Shown: positions 51,956-61,548, counted from the first letter of the stretch. The stretch is DNA of 64,000 nt from Wujia chipingensis (GCF_014337155.1 NZ_CP060632.1:446001-510000), one strand, 5' to 3'. Notes: a model not told the origin generated them from the sequence alone. A program made the numbers and translations.

Positions 51956-52818
51956 TAATATATCATTCGATTCAGGATATATTGGAGCTGTGCGAGAAAG
52001 AACAGATGACGTTTGCGCAGGTAATCGAACGTGCGGATATGGAAGAACGCGCCGTGACGCAGGAAGCTTCCTATGCGAAGATGCAGAGCATGTATGAGGC
52101 GATGCGCCATGCAGATGAAACCTATGATGCGAAGCTTACGTCAGCATCCGGACTGGTCGGCGGCGATGGAGAGAAACTTCGCGCATACAACGAAGCAGGG
52201 AAGAATCTCTGTGGTGACTTCTTAGGTCTGGTGATGGAGAAGGCAATCAAGATGGCAGAAGGAAATGCGTGCATGCGTAGAATCGTTGCGGCGCCGACCG
52301 CTGGTTCGTGCGGCGTGATTCCGGCGGTGTTTCTGACGGCGCAGGAGAAGCTTGTGTGTTCGGAAGAACAGATGGTGGCTGCGATGTACATTTCCGCAGG
52401 GGTAGGCGCCGTGATTGCAGAAAATGCTTCGATCGCCGGGGCGTCCGGTGGCTGTCAGGCGGAGATCGGCTCTGCATCAGCGATGGCAGCGGCAGGGCTA
52501 TGCTTCCTGCAGGGTGGTACGAATGAGATGATTGCGAATGCGGCTGCGCTGGCACTTAAAAATATGCTCGGACTTGCATGTGATCCGGTCTGCGGACTGG
52601 TCGAAGTGCCTTGTGTGAAACGGAATGTTGCCGGAGCTGTCAATGCAGTAAGTGCGGCGCAGTTGTCTTTGGCAGGGATTAAGAGTGCGATTCCGGTGGA
52701 TGAAGTGATCGACGCGATGCGCAGAATCGGAAATGAAATGTCTCCGGACATAAAAGAAACGGGTCAGGGTGGACTTGCAACCACCCCGACCGCGATTCAA
52801 ATAGGAAAGAGTCTATAA
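51952..52818 (+). CDS. sdaAA: L-serine dehydratase, iron-sulfur type, alpha subunit
   Basis: 288 residues, standard. Cys ligands of the 4Fe-4S cluster in APTAGSCGVIPAV, GLACDPVCGLVEVPCVKRN; GGCQAEIGSASAMAAAG is also a conserved core. Catalytic subunit of serine dehydratase; 4-nt overlap with sdaAB indicates translational coupling. A stem-loop follows, but the T-run is on the opposite strand. Confidence 0.97.
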   Translation: MIIYHSIQDILELCEKEQMTFAQVIERADMEERAVTQEASYAKMQSMYEAMRHADETYDAKLTSASGLVGGDGEKLRAYNEAGKNLCGDFLGLVMEKAIKMAEGNACMRRIVAAPTAGSCGVIPAVFLTAQEKLVCSEEQMVAAMYISAGVGAVIAENASIAGASGGCQAEIGSASAMAAAGLCFLQGGTNEMIANAAALALKNMLGLACDPVCGLVEVPCVKRNVAGAVNAVSAAQLSLAGIKSAIPVDEVIDAMRRIGNEMSPDIKETGQGGLATTPTAIQIGKSL

Positions 52819-52827
52819 AGATAAAAA

Positions 52828-52862
52828 ATCAAGTGGTGACAATTTGCCACCACTTGTAAAGA
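52828..52862 (-). terminator. Terminator acting mainly on the minus strand
   Basis: CAAGTGGTG and CACCACTTG pair around an AT-rich loop; on the minus strand it is followed by ATTTTTTATC, ending the flippase-like gene. For sdaAA it is a weaker hairpin without a T-run. Confidence 0.7.
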
Positions 52863-52880
52863 AAATCAAACATATTTCGT

Positions 52881-53906
52881 TTACTTCTCATCCTTCTTCC
52901 GTACCGCCAGTGCCGGAACGAGTCCGATCACGAAAGGTACGATCCAGGTGAATAACCGGTAGATTACAAGTCCGGCTGCCACGGCATCACCGTCCGGAAT
53001 GACACAGGCGAAGAACAATGCGAATACAAAGTCCAGCGTACCGACACCGGATGGTGCCAGCATGACACAGCCAACCATGTTGCAGACAGCGGTCAGCCCC
53101 AGACAGGTTGCAATAGTGACAGAATAACTCCCGGCAAAGAAGATTCCAGGAATTGCATACCAGCATGCGAATTTGAAGAAATCCAATCCGACCACAGTCA
53201 GGAACAACCGCTTATCTTTCCATACGATGCGCCCTTGTTCCTGCAGATAGTCGATGGAAATTTGCGCTTTATCCAATAGCGGGTACAGACGGCTCTTAGG
53301 CTTCACAAGTTTTCGAGCCAGCTTCATGATCAGATCGGAGAATTTCTTGGAAACCGTTAATATGAACAAAAACAGACAGATTAACGAAATCACAACTGCA
53401 CCGGCAAACATATACCATGCATATTTGCGGATGCCACTGTGCCCGCTCAGAATCAGAAGGAGAAATGACACAACACCGAATATACCAATCGTAATTTTCT
53501 GGAATGTATATTGCGCGAGGGACATGCCGGTTGCGGTACTCACACGGATGCCATGCAGATTATAATAATAAAGCTGTGCAACTCCGGTTCCGCTTCCAAG
53601 TGTTGCAATCCGGAAAAATGTACACAGGTATGCACAGGTGATTCCCTGCCATACAGATAAACGATGGTCGCAGGTGTTCGTCATTTCGCTGATGATACAG
53701 CCTTCCGCGATGAAATACAGATTTCCAAGCAGCAGACACACAACCAGTTTCCATACAGGAGTTATCTGGATTTCTTCCAATGCTTCCTGCATCAGATCCT
53801 GATTTTTATAGCATACAAAAGCAATCAGCGCAAAGATAACCAACCATTTTGCGATGCTTTTTAATACCATTTTCTGATTTTTATCTGACTGATGTGTATC
53901 GTCCAT
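52881..53906 (-). CDS. YbhN/flippase-like membrane protein
   Basis: 341 residues, about eight helices, lysylphosphatidylglycerol synthase TM-region / UPF0104 family (DUF2156-less, MprF-like membrane half): IFALIAFVCYKNQDLMQEAL, LYFIAEGCIISEMTN, then AQYTFQKITIGIFGVVSF and GCVMLAPSGVGTLDFVFALFFAC. Members move or modify lipids; the exact substrate is unknown. It is minus strand, flanked on its left by the terminator and on its right by the cotJ genes in the opposite direction. Confidence 0.88.
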   Translation of the reverse strand: MDDTHQSDKNQKMVLKSIAKWLVIFALIAFVCYKNQDLMQEALEEIQITPVWKLVVCLLLGNLYFIAEGCIISEMTNTCDHRLSVWQGITCAYLCTFFRIATLGSGTGVAQLYYYNLHGIRVSTATGMSLAQYTFQKITIGIFGVVSFLLLILSGHSGIRKYAWYMFAGAVVISLICLFLFILTVSKKFSDLIMKLARKLVKPKSRLYPLLDKAQISIDYLQEQGRIVWKDKRLFLTVVGLDFFKFACWYAIPGIFFAGSYSVTIATCLGLTAVCNMVGCVMLAPSGVGTLDFVFALFFACVIPDGDAVAAGLVIYRLFTWIVPFVIGLVPALAVRKKDEK

Positions 53907-54052
53907 TTTGTTCCCCCATTATATGGAAATAAAAGATAATAGCGTTATTTTAGTATGTTTGTCCAATCTTTGCAAGATATATTCCTGTTTTCACATTTTT
54001 CTCACAAATACATACAATGAAGTATACAAAAAGAATGTAAGAGGTAACCAGT

Positions 54053-54520
54053 TTGGATTCTTATAGAAATTATGGCTGCGGCAGAGGCCGTGGCATGAAT
54101 CCGCGCGGCGCAAATAACTGCTATCCGTGTTCAGGTACCGGTCGTTGTGTGATACCGGGCGATACGATGTGCCGGAAACCATCCACGCCGGATTGTGGTT
54201 GTGGAGATAAACCATTCATGCCGGATTGTGGTTGTGGCAACAAACCATCCATGTCAGATTGCGGCTGCGGAAATAAACCATCCATGCCGGATTGTGGCTG
54301 CAAGGAAATGCCGATGAAATCAGATTGTGGGTGTGCATCCATTCCACGCAGAAATAACTGCAGATGCGGAGATCCAAATGAACATATGCGGCACATGCCG
54401 GTTGGCATGGGCTATGTTCCAATGCAGCAATGGGAGGAAATGTATGATCCTGCGACGGCATTGTGTCAGGGTACAGCTTTTCCATCTTTAAATCTGATTT
54501 TCTGCGGGAAGAGGGGGTAA
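54053..54520 (+). CDS. cotJA: Spore coat protein CotJA-like with Cys-rich N-terminal repeats
   Basis: 155 residues, TTG start with GAGGTAACC ribosome site. The last 40 residues (PVGMGYVPMQQWEEMYDPATALCQGTAFPSL) match CotJA, which is about 80 residues in Bacillus. The extra N-terminal half is a run of DCGCGNKPSMP-type repeats, five or six copies with Gly-Cys-Gly-Asn, and a Cys-rich leader (GCGRGRGMNP). Those repeats could bind metal or cross-link through disulfides in the coat. First gene of cotJABC. Confidence 0.85.
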   Translation: MDSYRNYGCGRGRGMNPRGANNCYPCSGTGRCVIPGDTMCRKPSTPDCGCGDKPFMPDCGCGNKPSMSDCGCGNKPSMPDCGCKEMPMKSDCGCASIPRRNNCRCGDPNEHMRHMPVGMGYVPMQQWEEMYDPATALCQGTAFPSLNLIFCGKRG

Positions 54521-54526
54521 CGGATC

Positions 54527-54793
54527 ATGAAACCTATGTGCAAAGCAGAGCTTCGGCAGTTTATCGATCAGGTTTCCTTTATGATCGATGATATTACCTT
54601 ATTTTTAGATACACATCCGGACTGCCGGGAAGCAATAGATGCCTACAATCATTTCAAGATGATGCGGTGCGAGGCAGTATCTGACTATGTGAAGCAGTAT
54701 GGTCCGCTCAACCGTTATGATGTGGACACGTGCGACGATTGGAATGCATGGATTGATGGTCCATGGCCTTGGGAAGGAGCGTGTGGTTGTTAA
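54527..54793 (+). CDS. cotJB: Spore coat protein CotJB
   Basis: 88 residues, CotJB length and pattern: LRQFIDQVSFMIDDITLFLDTHPDCREAIDAYNHF and WNAWIDGPWPWEGACGC. CotJA, CotJB and CotJC form part of the inner spore coat and are expressed under sigma E. Directly after cotJA (6 nt) and before cotJC (no gap). Confidence 0.93.
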   Translation: MKPMCKAELRQFIDQVSFMIDDITLFLDTHPDCREAIDAYNHFKMMRCEAVSDYVKQYGPLNRYDVDTCDDWNAWIDGPWPWEGACGC

Positions 54794-55435
54794 ATGTGGA
54801 TTTATGAAAAGAGACTTCAATGTCCTGTGAATATTAAGGAGACAAATGCGAAGCTGGCGCAGGCAATCATATCACAATATGGCGGTCCTGACGGGGAAAT
54901 GGGCGCATCCATGCGTTATCTGTCCCAGCGATATGCTATGCCATACAAAGAGTGTCAGGCAACTCTGACGGATATCGGAACGGAAGAACTCGGACATCTG
55001 GAGATTGTTGCATCCATCATCTACCAGTTGACGAAGAACCTTTCTATGGAAGAAATCAAAGCTTCCGGCTTTGACAAATATTATATCGATCACACGATTG
55101 GTATCTGGCCGCAGGCAGCGGGAGGCATTCCGTTTAATGCCTGTGAATTCCAAAGCAAGGGGGATACGATTACCGACCTGTACGAGGATCTGGCGGCTGA
55201 ACAGAAGGCACGCAGTACCTACGACAACATCCTCCGATTATGTAAGGATTATCCGGATGTTTACGAGCCGATCAAATTCCTGCGTGCACGTGAAGTAGTG
55301 CATTTCCAGCGGTTTGGTGAAGCACTTCGCCTGGTGCAGGATAAATTGGATGAGAAAAATTTCTATGCATTCAATCCGGCGTTTGACCGTTCGGCTCCAT
55401 GTGTGGATAAGAAAAAATGTAATTGTGAGAAATAA
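54794..55435 (+). CDS. cotJC: Spore coat-associated manganese catalase CotJC
   Basis: 213 residues, Mn-catalase ferritin-like fold: metal ligands in GTEELGHLEIVASII (Glu/His) and LRAREVVHFQRFGEALRL, with AEQKARSTYDNI supplying a middle Glu. It sits in the coat and may detoxify peroxide or anchor CotJ proteins. Translationally adjacent to cotJB. Its presence, with cotJA/B and yyaC, argues that the organism or its ancestor forms spores. Confidence 0.95.
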   Translation: MWIYEKRLQCPVNIKETNAKLAQAIISQYGGPDGEMGASMRYLSQRYAMPYKECQATLTDIGTEELGHLEIVASIIYQLTKNLSMEEIKASGFDKYYIDHTIGIWPQAAGGIPFNACEFQSKGDTITDLYEDLAAEQKARSTYDNILRLCKDYPDVYEPIKFLRAREVVHFQRFGEALRLVQDKLDEKNFYAFNPAFDRSAPCVDKKKCNCEK

Positions 55436-55460
55436 GGATTTCTTGGGGCTTAATCCAATA

Positions 55461-55502
55461 TAAAAAGGGACTGCCATGTAATGGGGATGGCAGTCCCTTG
55501 AT
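55461..55502. terminator. Bidirectional terminator
   Basis: AAGGGACTGCCAT and ATGGCAGTCCCTT pair around gtaatgggg; lies between the cotJC stop and the histidine-phosphatase stop. Confidence 0.8.
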
Positions 55503-55528
55503 TTCGGGGTACAGTGTGCTTTGAACTT

Positions 55529-56149
55529 TCACTCCTGCAGTGTATAAAATAACTTCGTCTCATCCACAATCCGGTATTCCCTGTCGGTATAATCGACAAT
55601 CATCACGTTGCAGTTTTGCTGCAATCCGCCCGACCAGAAATCCTTGATTTCGTGCTTCTTAATATAAGACATAATTCCTTTGTTGAGCGCACCATGTGCG
55701 ACAATCATCACACGCTCGCAGCAAGTAGCGAGCGGTTCAATCTTATCCTGCATAAAATCCCCAGCACGTGCGATCAGGTGCGGAAGCGTCTCTGCGTCGT
55801 CCGCAGGCACATACAATTCCGGCTGCTTGAAGAAGTAGCGGAAGGTAAGTGATTCGTCCTTGATCAGCTCTGAGAAATTCTGACCTTCAAAATGTCCGAA
55901 CGATAATTCACGCAGCCGGTCATCGGTTTCAATCTCGATGTCCCGTCCGTTCCGGATCAGACAAGCTGTTTCATAGGCACGTTTTAGGGGGCTGGAAAAT
56001 ATCTTATCAATCCTTGTGTCCATTAATGCCTCGCCTGTCAGTCGTGCAACCTCGCGGCCTTTTTCACTTAATTCGATATCCTCCCGTCCTTGCAGACGTT
56101 TCTCGCGGTTCCACAGGGTTTCCCCATGTCGTACAATGTATATTTCCAT
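55529..56149 (-). CDS. Histidine phosphatase family protein
   Basis: 206 residues, phosphoglycerate-mutase superfamily. RHG motif IVRHGETLWNREKRLQG with catalytic His9, ELSEKGREVARLTGEAL, SSPLKRAYETACLI, and HGALNKGIM with second catalytic His. It is cofactor-dependent mutase-like or phosphatase; the lack of full PGM features suggests a phosphatase. Ribosome site weak. Ends toward the cotJ operon. Confidence 0.92.
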   Translation of the reverse strand: MEIYIVRHGETLWNREKRLQGREDIELSEKGREVARLTGEALMDTRIDKIFSSPLKRAYETACLIRNGRDIEIETDDRLRELSFGHFEGQNFSELIKDESLTFRYFFKQPELYVPADDAETLPHLIARAGDFMQDKIEPLATCCERVMIVAHGALNKGIMSYIKKHEIKDFWSGGLQQNCNVMIVDYTDREYRIVDETKLFYTLQE

Positions 56150-56224
56150 CTATTAATCTCCGTTCTATATAGAATTACCACAATTGCAGCTGCATATACA
56201 GATTGCAGCTACAGAAGCCTGTAA

Positions 56225-56899
56225 CTAAATATTTTCAATCTGCCAGTCAATTGGTGCAACACCATGCCTCTGCAAAAATTCATTCGCCTGACTGAAATGC
56301 TTACAGCCAAAGAATCCACGGTAGGCGGAGAGTGGCGATGGATGAGGCGCTTTCAAAATCAAATGATTTGGATTGTCCAACATAGCTGCTTTTTTCTGCG
56401 CAAAGCTTCCCCACAACAAAAATACGATTGGCTGATTTTGCTTGTTGACGGCGCGGATTGCTGCGTCTGTAAATTCTTCCCAGCCCATCCCCTGATGGGA
56501 GGCAGCCTGATGTGCCCGCACAGTCAAAACTGCGTTGAGCAGAAGAACGCCCTGCTCCGCCCATTTGACAAGGTATCCGTTATTTGGGATATAACAGCCG
56601 ACATCGTCGTGCAGTTCCTTATAAATATTAACCAGTGATGGCGGAATCTCCACGCCCGGCTTTACAGAGAACGAAAGTCCGTGTGCCTGTCCGGGACCGT
56701 GATAAGGATCTTGTCCGATGATGACACATTTTACATCCTTTAACGGTGTCAGATGAAATGCGTTGAAGATATCATCTCCAGGTGGATAGATCGTGTGGGT
56801 GCTGTATTCCTTCCCAACAAATTCAAATAGCTTCCGATAATATGGCTTATTATATTCTGGTGCTAACACCTTAGCCCAGTCATTTCGAATTGGTGGCAT
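56225..56899 (-). CDS. ung: Uracil-DNA glycosylase
   Basis: 224 residues, standard length. [18 protein letters not shown] (water-activating Asp loop) and [21 protein letters not shown] (His loop) are both intact. It removes uracil from DNA as the first step of base excision repair. The start at 56899 is chosen over 57001 because AAGGAGAG lies 5 nt before and residues [16 protein letters not shown] are the usual N-terminus. Confidence 0.97.
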   Translation of the reverse strand: MPPIRNDWAKVLAPEYNKPYYRKLFEFVGKEYSTHTIYPPGDDIFNAFHLTPLKDVKCVIIGQDPYHGPGQAHGLSFSVKPGVEIPPSLVNIYKELHDDVGCYIPNNGYLVKWAEQGVLLLNAVLTVRAHQAASHQGMGWEEFTDAAIRAVNKQNQPIVFLLWGSFAQKKAAMLDNPNHLILKAPHPSPLSAYRGFFGCKHFSQANEFLQRHGVAPIDWQIENI

Positions 56900-57070
56900 A
56901 ATACTCTCCTTTGTAAATGCTGCCGGCGTCAAGCTGGCAGATATCAATCCGTTGTTTTCTATTAACACTAGATTATCACAACTGCCAGAAGAATACCACA
57001 TGGATTTTCTCTATGAAATAGGAAATATTTTGCAGATATAAATCTTTTCTGGTTATTTGGAAAAAGGTGG

Positions 57071-57097
57071 TTGACCGCAAAAAGAATCTGTGATAAT
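57071..57097 (+). promoter_or_regulatory. leuA promoter candidate
   Basis: TTGACC (57071-57076) and GATAAT (57092-57097); 15-bp spacing is short, so this is a moderate call. Confidence 0.45.
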
Positions 57098-57104
57098 GTA
57101 AGTT

Positions 57105-57420
57105 TGTAAATGCAGAGAAGAGGAATAGTAGGAATCCTAAGGATTTCAGAGAGTCGTTGGCTGGTGTGAAACGATAATCCGAAGATTTTGAACTCGCCTT
57201 GGAGCAGCCGATTGAACAGATGTGAGACGAAGCGGTTTGACATAAGTAGATCTGGACGGAGCCTGACCGTTACAGCGGGAAGATATAGGATGCATGCATC
57301 TTTGTATCTGTGAGAGCATACGATATGTATGAATTAGAGTGGTACCGCGTAAGAGGTTAGAATGATGAAACTTGCGTCTCTAAGTAGTTGTTGGAGGCAC
57401 AGGTTTATTTTTTTATGTAT
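57105..57420 (+). promoter_or_regulatory. T-box riboswitch of leuA (leucine)
   Basis: Stem I region from about 57110 with the usual AGAGAAGAGGAATAGTAGG start and GGTGTGAAA, specifier loop GAACTCGCC with specifier CTC (57193-57195, leucine), then the T-box AGAGTGGTACCGCG (57336-57349) and a terminator hairpin (57370-57418, CTTGCGTCTC...GAGGCACAGG, T-run). Uncharged tRNA-Leu should stabilise the antiterminator and allow leuA expression. Length of 315 nt is typical. The specifier call relies on position in the loop. Confidence 0.93.
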
Positions 57421-57432
57421 GGAGGTAGAAAG

Positions 57433-59103
57433 ATGAAGAATTTTGAGCATTACAAGCGTGGCTATTATATGCCGCCGGTACAGAGTACAGACTGGGTAAA
57501 CAAAGAGTATATCGATAAGGCACCAGCATGGTGCAGCGTAGATCTGCGTGATGGTAATCAGGCGCTGATCATTCCGATGAGTCTGGATGAGAAGCTTGAA
57601 TTTTTCAAAGAATTGGTACGTGTAGGTTTCAAGGAAATCGAGGTTGGTTTCCCTGCAGCATCTGAGACAGAATACAAGTTCTGTCGTACATTGATTGAGG
57701 AGAATCTGATTCCGGATGATGTGACGATCCAGGTTCTGACACAGGCGAGAGAGCATATCATCAAGAAGACATTTGAGGCAATTCAGGGCGCAAAGAATGT
57801 CGTTGTGCATCTGTACAATTCTACATCCTATGCACAGAGAACACAGGTATTCAAGAAGTCCAAGGAAGAGATTCTGAAGATCGCAACAGACGGCGCAAAG
57901 CTGTTAAATGATATGGCAGACCAGTATGGTGTGAACCATCAGTTTGAGTACTCACCAGAGAGCTTTACCGGAACTGAAGTCGACTATGCATTGGAAGTAT
58001 GCAATGCAGTCATCGACATCTGGAAGCCGACACCAGAGCGTAAGGTTATTATCAACCTTCCTGCAACGGTTGAGATGTCATTGCCACATGTTTACGCAAG
58101 TCAGATTGAGTACATGAGCAAGAACCTGCATGACCGTGAGAATGTTGTACTTTCCCTTCACCCTCACAACGATCGTGGTTGCGGTGTCGCAGATGCAGAG
58201 CTTGGTATCTTAGCTGGTGCAGACCGTATCGAGGGTACTTTGTTTGGAAATGGTGAGCGTACCGGTAATGTCGACATTATCACACTTGCCATGAATATGT
58301 TCACGCATGGCGTAGATCCGAAACTGGATCTGTCGGATATTCCGCATCTGACAGAAACCTATGAGAGATTGACGAGAATGCATGTATATGAGCGTTCTCC
58401 ATACACGGGACAACTGGTATTCGCAGCATTCTCCGGTTCCCATCAGGATGCAATTGCCAAGGGTATGAAGTATCGTGAGAATGATCCGGATGGTATGTGG
58501 ACGGTTCCTTATCTGCCATTAAATCCAGAGGATGTCGGAAGAAAATACGACGGCGATGTTATCCGTATCAACAGCCAGTCCGGAAAGGGCGGTATCGGAT
58601 TCTTACTGGAGCAGAAGTATGGATTCAACCTGCCTCCAAAGATGCGTGAGGATCTTGGATATACAGTTAAGGGTGTATCTGACCATCAGCATAAGGAACT
58701 TTCTCCGAAGGAAGTACTGGATATCTTCCAGAATGAATATGTAAACCGTGAAGATACAGTCAAGCTTGTAGAGTGCCATTTCAAACAGATTGACGGTATT
58801 CAGGCAGAGCTTACAATCCTCGTAAATGACGAGAAGAAGGTATATCATGGACAGGGAAATGGACGTCTCGATGCGATCAGCAATGCGATCATGAAGCATT
58901 TCGATATCAAGTTCTCCCTTGTTACATACGAAGAGCATGCTCTGCAGGTAGGTTCAGATTCACAGGCATGTGCATATGTCGGATTGGAAGTCGAAGGTGT
59001 GAATGGAATCGTCTGGGGCGCAGGCATCAAGTCTGATATTATTGATGCATCTGCATATGCTTTGATCAGTGCGTTGAACCGTTCAAACCACATGAATAAA
59101 TAG
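57433..59103 (+). CDS. leuA: 2-isopropylmalate synthase
   Basis: 556 residues, the long LeuA type (about 550-600). TIM-barrel catalytic domain with VDLRDGNQALIIPMSLDEKLEFF, GFKEIEVGFPAASETE, HPHNDRGCGVADAELGILAGADRIEGTLFGNGERTGNVD (metal-binding HxH), then a LeuA allosteric domain after about residue 420. It joins acetyl-CoA and 2-ketoisovalerate in the first committed step of leucine synthesis; feedback-inhibited by leucine in the family. Start 57433 because TATGGAGGT precedes it; the in-frame ATG at 57388 lies within the T-box terminator. Confidence 0.96.
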   Translation: MKNFEHYKRGYYMPPVQSTDWVNKEYIDKAPAWCSVDLRDGNQALIIPMSLDEKLEFFKELVRVGFKEIEVGFPAASETEYKFCRTLIEENLIPDDVTIQVLTQAREHIIKKTFEAIQGAKNVVVHLYNSTSYAQRTQVFKKSKEEILKIATDGAKLLNDMADQYGVNHQFEYSPESFTGTEVDYALEVCNAVIDIWKPTPERKVIINLPATVEMSLPHVYASQIEYMSKNLHDRENVVLSLHPHNDRGCGVADAELGILAGADRIEGTLFGNGERTGNVDIITLAMNMFTHGVDPKLDLSDIPHLTETYERLTRMHVYERSPYTGQLVFAAFSGSHQDAIAKGMKYRENDPDGMWTVPYLPLNPEDVGRKYDGDVIRINSQSGKGGIGFLLEQKYGFNLPPKMREDLGYTVKGVSDHQHKELSPKEVLDIFQNEYVNREDTVKLVECHFKQIDGIQAELTILVNDEKKVYHGQGNGRLDAISNAIMKHFDIKFSLVTYEEHALQVGSDSQACAYVGLEVEGVNGIVWGAGIKSDIIDASAYALISALNRSNHMNK

Positions 59104-59254
59104 AAGTTTGAATAAAATATACCGTATTGTTTCTTCTTGTTTTATCTGACAGTTTGTGCTAAAATAATCTAAATGTTGTGTTGTATTGTGTCGATAACAC
59201 AGTTGACAACATGCGCGGATAAATGCGTAGAAAACGAGCAGGAGGAGTAACACC

Positions 59255-60349
59255 ATGATATTTGTGAAGTCGGAAGACTTGAAATATGGTATGCGTCTGG
59301 CAAAACCAATCTACAATAAGACTGGCGTTTTGTTGTATGAGCGTAATACGAGACTGACACTTCAGGGTATCGAGAGTGTAAAAAACTTTGGACTGCTTGG
59401 ACTTTATATTCTGGAACCAGCGGAGCCAGTGCCACCGATGTCGGAGGAAGATCTGGACTTTGAACGTTTTCAGACGATGGCAGTGTTCAGTATCCGGGAA
59501 GAGCTGGATAACATCATTGCCGGCAGAGAGCCAATCAATCTGAAGCGTCTGGCGAATGCAATCATCACGAATTATGGACGATTGGATCACAAGATTACAT
59601 TTACACAGAATCTTCGTTCCACAACGGATTATGTGTATAAGCATGTAATCAATACGGCGATTTTATGTGCACTGATTTCAGCACAGGTGTATTATACGCC
59701 GACAGAGCAGGAAGAACTGGTATTGGCAGCGTTGTTGCATGATATCGGAAAACTGTTATTGCCGAACAAAGTGCGTGAGAAATACGATGATTACGATACG
59801 AATGATCTGATCATTGTCAAGAAGATTCAGAATGATGGACTGGGACTTCTCAGACCGGAGATCGGAATCGATAGTGGTGTCCGCAGAATCGTAGCCCAGA
59901 TTCACCGGATGGAATATGGAAACAGTAATCTGGAACAGGGCAAGATTTTAAAGAGTACAAAGATTTTGAAAGTTGCGAATCTGTTTGATACGATGACTTG
60001 TATGAAGATCAGTGAGGAAGCGATATCAGAGATTGCAGCGATCAAATATCTGTTATTGAATAAAGATGAGTTCGATGAGGAGATTGTTGGAGCACTCATC
60101 AAGAGTATCAACATCCTGACTCCGGGTGTCTGTATCGAGCTTACAAATCGTGAGAAGGGACTTGTCATATCGGAGAATCCGCAGAATATTCTGCGTCCGG
60201 TTGTCTTAGGCTTCTCGACGAATAAAATTTATGATTTGAGTAATAATGGTGTATATCGGCGTTACCAGATCGTTGATATAATGAAGACTATGGATAATCG
60301 TATCAAGGTTGACCGGGAGCGATTGGAAGAGTACATGAATAAGCGATGA
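59255..60349 (+). CDS. HD-domain protein related to HD-GYP phosphodiesterases
   Basis: 364 residues. N-terminal region FVKSEDLKYGMRLAKPIYNKTGVLLYERN has the usual start of HD-GYP proteins, then an HD domain with HVINTAILCALISAQ and AALLHDIGKLLLPNKV. The typical GYP part (HHExxxGxGYP) is not found: the corresponding segment reads RIVAQIHRMEYGNSN, so c-di-GMP hydrolysis is doubtful. A conserved C-terminus (GVCIELTNREKGLVISENPQ) is like PilZ-adjacent HD-GYP tails. It is possibly a degenerate signalling protein. Ribosome site AGGAGGAG. Confidence 0.75.
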   Translation: MIFVKSEDLKYGMRLAKPIYNKTGVLLYERNTRLTLQGIESVKNFGLLGLYILEPAEPVPPMSEEDLDFERFQTMAVFSIREELDNIIAGREPINLKRLANAIITNYGRLDHKITFTQNLRSTTDYVYKHVINTAILCALISAQVYYTPTEQEELVLAALLHDIGKLLLPNKVREKYDDYDTNDLIIVKKIQNDGLGLLRPEIGIDSGVRRIVAQIHRMEYGNSNLEQGKILKSTKILKVANLFDTMTCMKISEEAISEIAAIKYLLLNKDEFDEEIVGALIKSINILTPGVCIELTNREKGLVISENPQNILRPVVLGFSTNKIYDLSNNGVYRRYQIVDIMKTMDNRIKVDRERLEEYMNKR

Positions 60350-60420
60350 TTGGAAGCAATTATCGCTTGTTCCATTTATAGACAAAAATACATCCGAATC
60401 CGAACGAGGAGGTATGCAAG

Positions 60421-61548
60421 ATGGCAGAAAATATATTCAATGAAAAACAGGATTATATCGTTGCGGCGCGGGACGAGGTTATAAAACGGGATGAATATGC
60501 GGCAAATATAGACCGCATGAAACAGCAGCAGAAGAAGCTGTCAAGAAGCATTGCTTCAGAAGAAAAATCCATTGCGGATGAGATTGCGACGACGATCAAG
60601 AAGCGTCGGCAGGAGATTCAGGCAACCTATGATGACCGGCTTGACGATAATCGTGCGCGGAAAAAGAAGGTGGCGAACAAGCGTGATAAGAAAAAAGAGG
60701 AGCGCATGGATAAACGCTATCATGAGGAGACCAAAAGCCTGCGGGAAAGCGACAAGGATCTCAAGGTTGAGATGCAGACATTGCTGCGGAAATATAAGCT
60801 TCCATCCTTCTGTGGGAAGAAATTATATTTCGCGTTGTTTTATGCGCGGAATGTGCGCGAATTTGGCTTGAAGCTTCTGGCATTTATAATCGGTTTCGGC
60901 GGCATTCCGGGACTTGTAACATTTCTGGTGAAAAAGCTTGTGCTCGATACAAAGAAAGACATCAACGTCGCGTTTTGGTGTGCACTGGTTGCAGCAGGAA
61001 CACTGATTCTTTTGTTGCTGATTTATTTTGCAATTTACAGTAAGACAAAACTCAAGCATATGGATGCGATGACACAGGCGCGGAGTATCCGTGACAAGAT
61101 GATCGCGAACAAGAAGCAGGCAAATGCTATCCGTCATTCCATCAACAAAGATCACGATGACAGTCAGTATAATCTGGATGCCTATGATGAGAAGATGGAT
61201 AATCTGGATGCAGAGGCAGATGCGATTGGTAAGGAGAAGCAGGAAGCACTCCGGTCGTTCGAGGAAGAGACGACATCCATGATCACAGAGGAAATCAATA
61301 ACCGCAGACTTCCGGCATTGGAGGCAATGAAGGAAGAAAAAGTAAACATGGAAAATGAAATTACTGCGGAGGAAAAACGCTTTTCGGATCAGACACTTTT
61401 GATCGCGAATAAATACGCTGCCATTCTTGGTGAAGATTTGTGCAGACAGGATAAGCTGGAAGATTTGATTGCGATCATGCAGGAGGGACAGGCGAATACG
61501 GTTTCGGAAGCGATCGCAGTTTACAAAGGTCAGAAGGCGTCCAGATAA
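60421..61548 (+). CDS. Coiled-coil membrane protein, unknown function
   Basis: 375 residues. A strongly charged N-terminal coiled coil (about 1-125, rich in Lys/Arg/Asp), two membrane helices (about 153-170 and 180-206, separated by a short loop), then another long coiled coil (about 210-355). No enzymatic motif. It resembles membrane-bound scaffolds found in many Lachnospiraceae. Its 3' end overlaps the opposite yyaC gene by 19 nt. AAGGAGGTATG-type ribosome site. Confidence 0.65.
   Translation: MAENIFNEKQDYIVAARDEVIKRDEYAANIDRMKQQQKKLSRSIASEEKSIADEIATTIKKRRQEIQATYDDRLDDNRARKKKVANKRDKKKEERMDKRYHEETKSLRESDKDLKVEMQTLLRKYKLPSFCGKKLYFALFYARNVREFGLKLLAFIIGFGGIPGLVTFLVKKLVLDTKKDINVAFWCALVAAGTLILLLLIYFAIYSKTKLKHMDAMTQARSIRDKMIANKKQANAIRHSINKDHDDSQYNLDAYDEKMDNLDAEADAIGKEKQEALRSFEEETTSMITEEINNRRLPALEAMKEEKVNMENEITAEEKRFSDQTLLIANKYAAILGEDLCRQDKLEDLIAIMQEGQANTVSEAIAVYKGQKASR

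Noticed and set aside
52828..52862. Terminator for sdaAA
   Set aside because: The T-run is on the minus strand; on the plus strand the hairpin is followed by TAAAGAAA, so it was assigned to the flippase-like gene.
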